Assembly (NCBI GenBank): GCA_039812685.1
Contig: JBDIBB010000010.1
Coordinates: 1 to 52,520, forward strand
DNA length: 52,520 bases
Reading direction: 5' to 3'
From: JBDIBB01 sp039812685
GTDB taxonomy: Bacteria > Acidobacteriota > Vicinamibacteria > Vicinamibacterales > JAFNAJ01
The notes beneath the pieces are model-generated. The model was not told where the DNA came from. It made no database searches and saw nothing but the letters and a program-made list of their open reading frames with translations. Shown one piece after another: positions 1 through 7,422 of the stretch. Both the position numbers and the translations under genes were made by a program. Within the stretch, counting starts at the first letter, position 1, and each line of letters opens with the position of its first letter.

Positions 1-40
1 CGACGTCGCGCCGCGGTTGATCGTTGCCGGGACTGCTCAT
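1..40 (-). CDS. Start of a divergent gene, product unknown (partial)
   Basis: An ATG on the minus strand at position 40 opens a frame with no stop to the window edge, giving 13 codons (MSSPGNDQPRRDV). A TATCCT hexamer lies 10 bases upstream, matching the promoter-like hexamer seen ahead of several other genes here. Too little is visible for a function. It could also be chance. Confidence 0.4.
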   Translation of the reverse strand, partial: MSSPGNDQPRRDV

Positions 41-50
41 GCCGTCATCG

Positions 51-56
51 AGGATA
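51..56 (-). promoter_or_regulatory. -10-like TATCCT for the divergent gene
   Basis: The minus strand reads TATCCT, ending 10 bases before the ATG at 40. The same hexamer occurs ahead of genes at 12558, 29589 and 33578. No clear -35 is visible. Confidence 0.35.
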
Positions 57-105
57 CCGGAGAAGCGTCCGTCGGGGATCCCCGTCACGCGTGCGGCACG
101 CGTCG

Positions 106-111
106 TATACT
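106..111 (+). promoter_or_regulatory. -10-like TATACT for the amidohydrolase pair
   Basis: TATACT matches the sigma-70 -10 consensus at 5 of 6 positions and lies 72 bases ahead of the GTG start at 184. It leaves room for a short leader carrying the GAGGAG ribosome site. No good -35 hexamer is seen. Confidence 0.4.
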
Positions 112-183
112 GTCGCGGCTTCTTCGACGCGATCCCAAGCCTTCGTCCCGCCGCGTGTGCGGCCCCAGTCAGAGGAGCAACGC

Positions 184-1614
184 GTGACCCGATCCCTGGC
201 CATCCTGTTCACCGTGAGCCTGGCAGGCGCCGTGGGCGCCCACGGGCCGCTGCATGCGCAGCAGCAGCCCGTCCCGCCCCAGCCCGCCGCCGCGCCCGCC
301 CCGGGCAAGGGCGGCGTCTCGCGCCCGGGCGACGATCCCTTTCCCAGCACCTATCGCGCGCCGGCATCGCGCCCCTTCGCCATCCGCAACGCGACGATCA
401 TGACCGCCGCCGGTCCGACCATCGCCAACGGCACCATCGTCGTGCGCGACGGGAAGATCGCCGCCGTCGGTGCGAACGTGGCCGTGCCGGCCGACGCCGA
501 GGTGATCGACGGCAAGGGCCGGTTCGTCACGCCCGGCGTGATCGACACCCACACGCATCTCGGCGTGTACCCGGCGCCCAGCACCGAGGCCGGGTCCGAT
601 GGCAACGAGGCCACGCGGCCGTCGACGCCCGACGTGTGGGCCGAGCACTCGGTGTGGCCGCAGGATCCGCAGTTCCCGCGCGAACTCGCCGGCGGCGTCA
701 CCACGCTGCAGGTGCTGCCAGGCTCGGCGAACCTCTTCGGCGGCCGGGGCGTCGTCCTCAAGCCGGTGCCGGGCGCCAGCGTGCAGGACATGAAGTTCCC
801 GGGCGCCAGGTACGGCCTGAAGATGGCGTGCGGCGAGAACCCGAAGCGCGTGTACGCGCAGCGCGGCCCGTCGACGCGCATGGGCAACGTCGCCGGCTAC
901 CGTGCCGAGTGGATCAAGGCCGAGCAGTATCGCCGCAAGTGGGACAAGTGGCTGGCCGATCCGACCGGCGAGCCGCCGGCGCGCGACCTCGCCATGGAGA
1001 CGCTGGCCGAAGTGCTGCGCGGCAACATCCTGGTGCAGAACCACTGCTACAAGGCCGAGGAGATGGTGCAGATGATCGACGTGGCCCGGGAGTTCGGCTA
1101 CGAGGTGCGGTCGTTCCACCACGCGGTCGAGGCGTACAAGATCGCCGATCGGCTGGCGGCCGCCGGCGTGGCCGTGTCGGTGTGGGCCGACTGGGGCGGC
1201 TTCAAGATGGAGGCGCTCGACGGCGTGAAGGCCAACGCGGCCATGGCGCACGCGGCGGGCGCGCGCACGGTCATCCACTCCGACGACGGATCGGTGAGCC
1301 AGCGCCTGAACCAGGAAGCCGCCAAGGCGATGGCCGCGGGCAACGCCGCCGGTGTCCGCGTCACGCCCGACGAGGCGATCAAGTGGTTCACGGCGAACGC
1401 GGCGTGGGTCCTCGGCCTCGAGGATCGCATCGGCACGCTCGAGCCCGGCAAGAACGCCGACATCGTGCTGTGGTCGGGCGATCCGTTCAGTGTCTACACG
1501 CGGGCCGAGCGCGTGTGGATCGACGGCGTGCCGCGTTACGACCGCGGTGCGCCGGATCGCAACTGGCGGACCGACTTCGAGCTCGGCTTCGTGCCGGCCC
1601 CCGGGAGACAGTGA
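184..1614 (+). CDS. Secreted amidohydrolase (imidazolonepropionase-like), metal ligands intact
   Basis: A metal-dependent hydrolase of the amidohydrolase superfamily, 476 residues, probably periplasmic. I chose the GTG at 184, not the ATG at 91, because GAGGAG sits 7-9 bases upstream and translation from there begins with a clean signal peptide (TRSLAILFTVSLAGAVGAHG, then ...HAQQQ). The N-terminal beta-sandwich leads into TPGVIDTHTHLG, whose HxH pair (about residues 123 and 125) supplies the first metal ligands. Later ligands are plausible in FHHAVEAYK and VIHSDDGS, and the end has the usual GTLEPGKNADIVLWSGDPF. The substrate cannot be deduced; the family cleaves cyclic amides and peptides. 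The stop is one base before the next ATG, so it is translationally coupled to a second, degenerate amidohydrolase. Confidence 0.9.
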   Translation: MTRSLAILFTVSLAGAVGAHGPLHAQQQPVPPQPAAAPAPGKGGVSRPGDDPFPSTYRAPASRPFAIRNATIMTAAGPTIANGTIVVRDGKIAAVGANVAVPADAEVIDGKGRFVTPGVIDTHTHLGVYPAPSTEAGSDGNEATRPSTPDVWAEHSVWPQDPQFPRELAGGVTTLQVLPGSANLFGGRGVVLKPVPGASVQDMKFPGARYGLKMACGENPKRVYAQRGPSTRMGNVAGYRAEWIKAEQYRRKWDKWLADPTGEPPARDLAMETLAEVLRGNILVQNHCYKAEEMVQMIDVAREFGYEVRSFHHAVEAYKIADRLAAAGVAVSVWADWGGFKMEALDGVKANAAMAHAAGARTVIHSDDGSVSQRLNQEAAKAMAAGNAAGVRVTPDEAIKWFTANAAWVLGLEDRIGTLEPGKNADIVLWSGDPFSVYTRAERVWIDGVPRYDRGAPDRNWRTDFELGFVPAPGRQ

Positions 1615-1615
1615 C

Positions 1616-2893
1616 ATGCGTGCCACCACCTTCACCACGGCGATCCGCCCGGCGATGGCCCTGCTGTCGGCCGCGGCCTGCCTGCTGCTCGCGCCGGCCG
1701 CCCGGGCCCAGACCATCGCCATCACGGGAGGCAAGGTCTACCCCGTGTCGGGCCCGCCCATCGAGAGCGCCACGGTGATCGTCAGCGGCGGAAAGATCAC
1801 CGCGATCGGCGCCGGGATCGCCGTGCCGGCGGGCGCCACGAGAATCGATGCGCGCGGCAAGTGGGTGACGCCCGGGCTCATCAACGCCACCACCGCGCTC
1901 GGCCTGCGCGAGGTGGGCGCCGAGGAGAGCACGGGCGACGATCGCGCCAAGGGCGATCGCGGGGTGTCGGCGGCCTTCCGCGCCTGGGAAGGCCTGAACC
2001 CGGCTTCGACGATGTGGGCGCCGGCGCGCAACGAGGGCGTCACCACGGTGGGCGTGCTGCCCTCGGGCGGCCTGATCGCCGGCCAGGGCGCGCTCGTCGA
2101 CACGCAACCCGGGCCGGTAGCCGAGATGGTGCGGAAGGCGCCGGCGGTGATGGTGGCGAGCCTCGCATCGCCGCAGGCGGCGCAGGCCGGCGCGCGCGGC
2201 GAGATCTACCTGCGCCTGCGCGAGCTGCTCGACGACGCGCGGGTCTACGCCGCGAAGAAGGACGCGTTCGACAGCGGGGATCTCCGCGCGCTCGCCTCGA
2301 GCCGGCTGCACCTGGCGGCGCTGCAGCCGGTGCTCGACGGGCGGCTGCCGCTGCTCGTCGAGGCCGACCGCGCCACCGACATCGAGACGGTCCTCGCGCT
2401 GGCGCGCGAATACGGCCTGCGGGTCGGCATCCTCGGCGGCGCCGAGGCCTGGATGGTGGCGCCACAGCTCGCGGCGACCAGGACGCCGGTGGTGACCACG
2501 GCCCTCGAGAACATCCCCTCGAGCTTCGCCGCACTCGGCCAACGCCAGGAGAACGCCGCGCTGCTGCGCAAGGCCGGTGTGGACCTGGTGCTCGCCGCCG
2601 GCGCGGGCGAGTACTTCAACGTCCGCAACGTCCGCCAGCACGCAGGTAACGCCGTGGCCTACGGACTGCCCTGGGACGAGGCGCTGCGCGCGGTGACGCT
2701 GGCGCCGGCCGAGCTCTTCGGCGTCGCCGATCAGCTGGGCACCCTGCAGCCGGGACGTGACGCGAACCTCGTGGTGTGGGACGGCGACCCATTCGAGTTC
2801 GCCACGCGCGCCGAGCGCGTGTTCGTGCGGGGGCGCGAGGTACAGGGCCCGTCGCGCCAGGATCTGCTCATCGAACGGTATCGCCGGAAGTGA
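1616..2893 (+). CDS. Secreted amidohydrolase-like protein lacking the HxH metal motif
   Basis: 425 residues starting one base after the previous stop. The signal peptide (MALLSAAACLLLAPAARAQT) follows a short basic stretch. The fold is kept: an N-terminal VTPGLINATTALG segment aligns with the TPGVIDTHTHLG of the preceding gene, and the C-terminus has GTLQPGRDANLVVWDGDPFE. However, the HTH ligand pair is replaced by TTA, and no FHH or IHSD ligand segment is evident. It therefore looks like a catalytically dead or re-purposed paralogue, perhaps a partner subunit of the upstream enzyme. The one-base spacing supports coupled synthesis. Confident in the fold and the missing motif, not in the role. 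Confidence 0.85.
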   Translation: MRATTFTTAIRPAMALLSAAACLLLAPAARAQTIAITGGKVYPVSGPPIESATVIVSGGKITAIGAGIAVPAGATRIDARGKWVTPGLINATTALGLREVGAEESTGDDRAKGDRGVSAAFRAWEGLNPASTMWAPARNEGVTTVGVLPSGGLIAGQGALVDTQPGPVAEMVRKAPAVMVASLASPQAAQAGARGEIYLRLRELLDDARVYAAKKDAFDSGDLRALASSRLHLAALQPVLDGRLPLLVEADRATDIETVLALAREYGLRVGILGGAEAWMVAPQLAATRTPVVTTALENIPSSFAALGQRQENAALLRKAGVDLVLAAGAGEYFNVRNVRQHAGNAVAYGLPWDEALRAVTLAPAELFGVADQLGTLQPGRDANLVVWDGDPFEFATRAERVFVRGREVQGPSRQDLLIERYRRK

Positions 2894-2898
2894 CAGGT

Positions 2899-2940
2899 CC
2901 CGGGGTCCGGAGGCCCGGCGCCGCGGATCCGGATCCCGGG
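2899..2940 (+). terminator. GC-rich stem-loop after the amidohydrolase pair
   Basis: Arms 2899-2911 and 2928-2940 pair over 13 positions with one G-T, around a 16-base loop. It follows the stop at 2893 by five bases and precedes the NUP gene. There is no T-run, so it may be an attenuator or RNA-end stabiliser. It shares CCCGGG/GGATCC modules with the hairpin before uvrC. Confidence 0.45.
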
Positions 2941-3012
2941 CCCCCGACCCTCGAACATCCAACCCCGGCATGGCCGAACCCCTGGTGGTTTCGCACGAAG
3001 ACGAGTCCGCCG

Positions 3013-4077
3013 ATGCGTCTCTTCCCTCCCGCTCTCGCGGCCCTGGCCGCGGCCATCGTCCTTCGCGCGACGCCTGTCGCCGCACAGCCCGTGTCGCCAA
3101 TCCCGATCAAGGTGGTCGTGGTGGCGATGTTCGAGATCGGCGCCGACACCGGTGACCGCGCGGGCGAGCTGCAGCTCTGGGTCGAACGGAAGAAGCTCGA
3201 CCGGGTGCTGCCGTTCCCGCAGGGGTTCCACGACCTGCGGATGAACGACGACGGGGTGCTGGCCGTGCTGACGGGCGTCGGCACGGCGCGTGCGGCGGCC
3301 AGCGTGATGGCGCTCGGCCTCGACCCCCGCTTCGACCTCTCGAAGGCCTACTGGCTGATCGCCGGCATCGGCGGCGTGGATCCCGCCGACGCCTCGCTCG
3401 GGTCGGCCGCATGGGCCGAGTGGGTGGTGGACGGCGACCTCGCGCACGAGATCGACGCGCGCGAGATCCCGGCCGACTGGACGACGGGGTTCGTGCCGCT
3501 GCGCAAGTCGCGCCCGTTCGAGGGGCCGAAGATCCAAGGCGACACGGCGGAGGTCTTTCGCCTCGATCCGCCCCTGGTGGACTGGGCCTTCCAGCTGACG
3601 CGGGACGTACCGCTGCCCGATACCGACGCGATGCGTGAGGAGCGGCGGACGTATCGCGAAGACACCGCCAGGCGCCCGCCGTTCGTGCTGAAGGGCGACA
3701 CGCGGTCGGGCGGCACGTTCTTCATCGGACGCCTGTTCACGCAGTGGGCCAACGAGTGGGTCAAGTACCACTCGCTCGGGGAGGGCGAGTTCGTGACCAC
3801 CGCCATGGAGGACACGGGCACGCTGCAGTCGCTCACGTGGCTGGGACGGACCGGGCGTGTCGACGCGCGGCGGGTGCTGGTGCTGCGCGCGGGAAGCGAC
3901 TTCACGATTCCGCCGCCGGGCGTGTCCGCCGCCGAGATGCTCGGCCGCATGAGCAATCGCCGCTACCCGGCGCTGGACGCGGCCATCGAGTCGGCCTACC
4001 GCGTGGGCGTCGTCGTGGTCGATCGCCTGCTGGCGAACTGGGAGCGCTATCGAGACACGCTGCCGGGGCGACAGTGA
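3013..4077 (+). CDS. Purine nucleoside permease (NUP) family protein
   Basis: 354 residues. The ATG at 3013 begins a signal peptide (MRLFPPALAALAAAIVLRAT, ending ...PVAAQP). The mature part has features of the NUP family: VVVVAMFEIG at the start, YWLIAGIGGVDP, GTFFIGR followed by an aromatic-rich WANEWVKYHS, and EDTGTLQSL. The family resembles nucleoside phosphorylases and was first named for a fungal purine nucleoside permease; bacterial exported members are probably periplasmic nucleoside-binding or phosphorylase-like proteins. It is only 119 bases after the amidohydrolases, separated by a stem-loop, so co-transcription is uncertain. An earlier in-frame start at 2776 would overlap the previous gene and hide the signal peptide. 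Confidence 0.85.
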   Translation: MRLFPPALAALAAAIVLRATPVAAQPVSPIPIKVVVVAMFEIGADTGDRAGELQLWVERKKLDRVLPFPQGFHDLRMNDDGVLAVLTGVGTARAAASVMALGLDPRFDLSKAYWLIAGIGGVDPADASLGSAAWAEWVVDGDLAHEIDAREIPADWTTGFVPLRKSRPFEGPKIQGDTAEVFRLDPPLVDWAFQLTRDVPLPDTDAMREERRTYREDTARRPPFVLKGDTRSGGTFFIGRLFTQWANEWVKYHSLGEGEFVTTAMEDTGTLQSLTWLGRTGRVDARRVLVLRAGSDFTIPPPGVSAAEMLGRMSNRRYPALDAAIESAYRVGVVVVDRLLANWERYRDTLPGRQ

Positions 4078-4086
4078 GTGATGCGG

Positions 4087-4110
4087 CGGCGGGATCGACG
4101 ATGCCCGCCG
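4087..4110. terminator. Stem-loop between convergent genes
   Basis: CGGCGGG (4087-4093) pairs with CCCGCCG (4104-4110) around a 10-base loop in the 40 bases between two convergent stops. It could end transcription from both sides. There is no T-run. Confidence 0.4.
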
Positions 4111-4117
4111 TGACCGC

Positions 4118-5218
4118 TCACCGCTCCAGCACCTCGCGCAGCGCCGCGAGCAGCAGGAGCAGGTTGGGGCTGGTCGACCCGTGGCCCATGAGCCCCACGC
4201 GCCAGATCCTGCCGGCCAGCGGCCCCAGGCCTGCCCCGATCTCGATGTCGTAGCGCTCGAGCAGCGCGCGCCGTACGGCCGCCTCCTCCACGCCATCGGG
4301 CACGCGCACGGCGTTGAGCGTCCACAGCCGTTCGTCCTCTGGCGGCAGCAGGTCGAGCCCCATCGCGGCGAGCCCGCGCACCAGCGCCTGGTGGTGGCGC
4401 GCGTGGCGTGCCCATCGCGTCTCGAGCCCTTCCTCCTCCACCTCGATCAGCGCCTCGCGCAGCGCGTAGACCAGCGGCGCGGAGATGGTGTGGTGGTATT
4501 TCCGGGCGACCCAGTAGTCGTGCAGCAGCGCGAGATCGAAGTAGAAGCTGCGGCCGGGCTGCTGCCGCGCCCGCTCGACGGCCCGCGCGGAGAAGGTGAC
4601 CGGCGCCATCCCCGACGGCGCGCCCAGCCCCTTCTGCGAGCAGCTGTAGACGCCATCGGCCTGCCACGCGCCCACGTCCACGGGCATCGCGCCGAGCGAG
4701 GTCACCGCGTCGACGATGGTCCACGCCTCGAACTCGCGTGCGATCGCGCACAACGTCTCCACGGGGTTCCGCACGCCGGTCGACGTCTCGGCGTGCACCA
4801 TCGCCACCACGTCGGCGCGGCCCGCGCGCAGTGCCTGGCGCAGTGCCTCGGGGTCGATGGCGCGCCCCCACGGCCCGGCAACACGCCGCACCGAGGCGCC
4901 GGCGCGCTCGCACACCGAGGCCAGGCGCTCGCCGAAGTAGCCGTTGACGACGGCGACCACGGTCGATGGCTCCCGCACGAGATTGGCGACCACCGCCTCG
5001 AGGCCGGCCGAACCGGTGCCCGACACGGCGAAGCTGAACGCCCCCTCCGGCGCCTGGAACACGCGGCCGAACCGCGCGGCGATGTCGGCGAGCAGCGCCA
5101 TCATGTCGGCGTCGAGGTGGCTGAGCGACGGGGCCTGCATGGCCCGCATCACGCGCGGCGACACCGGACTGGGCCCGGGACCGAGCAGCAGGCGTGCGGC
5201 ATCTGGGAGTCTGGCCAT
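4118..5218 (-). CDS. Class V aminotransferase (serine/alanine-glyoxylate type)
   Basis: A 366-residue PLP enzyme of the alanine-glyoxylate / serine-glyoxylate aminotransferase family. Translation from the ATG at 5218 gives LLLGPGPSPVSPRVMRAM, the usual N-terminus of this group. Then come the cofactor region SGTGSAGLEAVVANL, the AET/D segments (HAETSTGVRNP, DAVTSLGAMPVDV) and the PLP lysine in SCSQKGLGAPSG. The C-terminus has GLMGHGSTSPNLLLLL. The frame remains open far upstream, but that stretch is antisense-phase to fhs, so it is not a fusion. The neighbouring fhs (one-carbon metabolism) fits a link to glycine/serine/glyoxylate turnover, an inference. No strong ribosome site is visible. Confidence 0.9.
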   Translation of the reverse strand: MARLPDAARLLLGPGPSPVSPRVMRAMQAPSLSHLDADMMALLADIAARFGRVFQAPEGAFSFAVSGTGSAGLEAVVANLVREPSTVVAVVNGYFGERLASVCERAGASVRRVAGPWGRAIDPEALRQALRAGRADVVAMVHAETSTGVRNPVETLCAIAREFEAWTIVDAVTSLGAMPVDVGAWQADGVYSCSQKGLGAPSGMAPVTFSARAVERARQQPGRSFYFDLALLHDYWVARKYHHTISAPLVYALREALIEVEEEGLETRWARHARHHQALVRGLAAMGLDLLPPEDERLWTLNAVRVPDGVEEAAVRRALLERYDIEIGAGLGPLAGRIWRVGLMGHGSTSPNLLLLLAALREVLER

Positions 5219-5304
5219 GGCGATCGAACCGGCGCCAGCGACCGCGCCGCCGGCATGAAGACGAAGGATGTGACGGCCGTGAACCGTGCGCGCCGGATCC
5301 GGCG

Positions 5305-5340
5305 CGGTGATCGCCCGGCCCGCGGGCCGGGCGATCACCG
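5305..5340 (-). terminator. Perfect 36-base palindrome after fhs
   Basis: Positions 5305-5322 are the exact reverse complement of 5323-5340 (18-base arms, no spacer in the DNA). It starts 7 bases beyond the fhs stop, so it most likely ends the ackA-pta-fhs message. There is no T-run. As DNA it could also be a protein-binding site. Confidence 0.65.
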
Positions 5341-5346
5341 GCACGG

Positions 5347-7314
5347 TCACGACAACCCGACGATGCGTCCGGTCTCGGGATCGATGTCGATGTCGTAGTA
5401 GGCGGGCCGGATCGGCAGCCCCGGCATCGTGCTCATCGTCCCGAGCAGCGGGTAGAGGAAGCCGGCGCCGACGCTGGCGCGCACGTCGCGCACCGGCACG
5501 ACGAACCCGGACGGGGCGTTCTTCAGCGCCGGGTCGTGGCTCAGGCTCAGGTGTGTCTTGGCCATGCAGATCGGCAGGCGATCGAAGCCCTGGCGCGTGT
5601 AGCGCTCGATCTTGCGCCGCGCCTCGTCGGAGAACTCCACGCCGGCGCCACCGTAGATCTCGCGCACGATGCAGGCGATCTTGTCCTCGATGCCGTCGTT
5701 CACGTCGTAGAGGAACCGGAAGTCGCCCGGCTGTCCGCACGCCTCCACCAGCGCCCTGGCGACGTCGACGGCGCCCAGGCCGCCGCGTGCCCACAGGTCG
5801 GTCGGCACCGCGGCGACGGCGCCGGCCTCGAGCGCGGCGCGCCGCACGAGTTCGACCTCGGCGTCGGTGTCGGCGGTGAACCGGTTGATGGCGACCACGG
5901 CCGGGATGCCGAACCGCCGGACGATGGCGATGTGGCGGGCGAGGTTGGCGCACCCGCTGGCGACCAGGTCGAGGTGCTCCTCGGTGTATTCCGGCGGCAG
6001 CGGCTTGCCGGCCACGACCTTCGGGCCGCCGCCGTGCATCTTCAGCGCGCGGATGGTCGCCACGACCACCGCGGCGTCCGGCACCAGCCCGCTCTGCCGG
6101 CACTTGATGTCGCAGAACTTCTCGAACCCCATGTCGGCGCCGAAGCCGGCTTCCGTCAGCACGAAGCCGTCGGGCCCCGCCAGCTTCAGCGCGATGCGGT
6201 CGGCGAGGATCGACGAGTTGCCGTGCGCGATGTTGCCGAAGGGGCCGGCGTGGACGAAGGCGGGCGTCCCCTCGAGCGTCTGCATCAGGTTCGGCAGCAG
6301 GGCGTCCTTCATCAGCACGGTGAGTGCGCCGCCCACGCCGAGATCGTCGGCGGTCACCGGCTCGCCGGCGCGGCTGGATCCGATCACCATGCGCCCCAGG
6401 CGCTCGCGCATGTCGGTGAGTCCCGTCGTCAGCGCCAGGACCGCCATGATCTCGCTGGCCACCGCGATGTCGAAGCCCGTCTCGCGCGTCAGCCCCTTCT
6501 CCTCGGGCCCCTGGCCCACCGTGATGCCGCGCAGGAAGCGATCGTTGGTATCGACGATCCGGCGCCACGTGATGGCGGCGGGGTCGATGTCGAGCCGCGC
6601 GAACCGCGTCCGCTCCCCGGGCGTCAGCTCGTCGGGGTCGGTCCTGGCGATGCCGAGCCTCGCCAGACGCCGCAGCATGACCGGCGAGAACCGGCGCCGG
6701 CCGTCCTTCCGCCGCGGGCACAGGCGCTCGAAGAGGACCTCGTCGCTCTGCGTCGCCTCGTGCAGGACGCGGGCGTCGATGGCGGCGGCCAGCAGGTTGT
6801 TGGCGGCCGTGATGGCGTGGATGTCGCCGGTGAGGTGGAGGTTGAAGTCCTCCATCGGGATGATCTGGCTGTAGCCGCCGCCGGCGGCGCCGCCCTTGAT
6901 GCCGAAGGTCGGCCCCTGGCTGGGCTGCCGGATGCAGGTGAACACGCGGTGGCCGAGGTGGGCGCCCATGGCCTGGCTGATGCCGACCGTCGCCGTCGTC
7001 TTGCCCTCGCCGAGCGGTGTGGGCGTGATGGCCGTCACCACGACGTACTTTCCGTCCGGCTGGTTGCGCAGGCGATCGAGGATGTCGAGCCGGACCTTCG
7101 CCTTGGTGGCGCCGTAGGGAACGAGTTCATCGGGGAGGATGCCGCAGGCCCTGGCGACTTCCTGGATGGGAATCGGCGAGGCCGCCTGGGCGATCTCGAG
7201 GTCGCTTGGCACCGCACCGCCAGGCGCGGGCCGCGTCGATCCCCCGTGACGGGCGGTGGGACTGGATCCGGTCTGAGCGCCGGCGGAGCGCTCGGTCTGG
7301 GAGGTCGAACTCAT
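5347..7314 (-). CDS. fhs: Formate-tetrahydrofolate ligase
   Basis: ATP-dependent ligation of formate to tetrahydrofolate giving 10-formyl-THF, in the cytoplasm. 655 residues, longer than the roughly 555-residue clostridial form. It has the P-loop TPTPLGEGKTT (residues 97-107), RQPSQGPTFGIKGGAAGGG, the NDRFLRGITVG region and the insert CPRRKDGRRRFSPVMLRRL typical of the longer form related to the C1-synthase domain. The C-terminus has KTHLSLSHDP and GTMSTMPGLP. The ATG at 7314 is supported by GAGGAG 8 bases upstream, although the first 37 or so residues are low-complexity and unlike the family. It lies 108 bases after pta in the same direction. No mono-/bifunctional folD is seen nearby. Confidence 0.97.
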   Translation of the reverse strand: MSSTSQTERSAGAQTGSSPTARHGGSTRPAPGGAVPSDLEIAQAASPIPIQEVARACGILPDELVPYGATKAKVRLDILDRLRNQPDGKYVVVTAITPTPLGEGKTTATVGISQAMGAHLGHRVFTCIRQPSQGPTFGIKGGAAGGGYSQIIPMEDFNLHLTGDIHAITAANNLLAAAIDARVLHEATQSDEVLFERLCPRRKDGRRRFSPVMLRRLARLGIARTDPDELTPGERTRFARLDIDPAAITWRRIVDTNDRFLRGITVGQGPEEKGLTRETGFDIAVASEIMAVLALTTGLTDMRERLGRMVIGSSRAGEPVTADDLGVGGALTVLMKDALLPNLMQTLEGTPAFVHAGPFGNIAHGNSSILADRIALKLAGPDGFVLTEAGFGADMGFEKFCDIKCRQSGLVPDAAVVVATIRALKMHGGGPKVVAGKPLPPEYTEEHLDLVASGCANLARHIAIVRRFGIPAVVAINRFTADTDAEVELVRRAALEAGAVAAVPTDLWARGGLGAVDVARALVEACGQPGDFRFLYDVNDGIEDKIACIVREIYGGAGVEFSDEARRKIERYTRQGFDRLPICMAKTHLSLSHDPALKNAPSGFVVPVRDVRASVGAGFLYPLLGTMSTMPGLPIRPAYYDIDIDPETGRIVGLS

Positions 7315-7422
7315 GGCAGTCTCCTCGAGAGACGTCGGGCGCCCTTGCCCGGCGCGCAGGTTGGGAAGGATGAACGCACGCGCACCCGCGCGGGCATGGT
7401 CCGGCAGCGGGCCGAACCGGTG

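Noticed and set aside
5219..6721. Apparent N-terminal extension of the class V aminotransferase, giving an 867-residue fusion
   Set aside because: The added part is an off-frame reading of fhs; the true start is the ATG at 5218.
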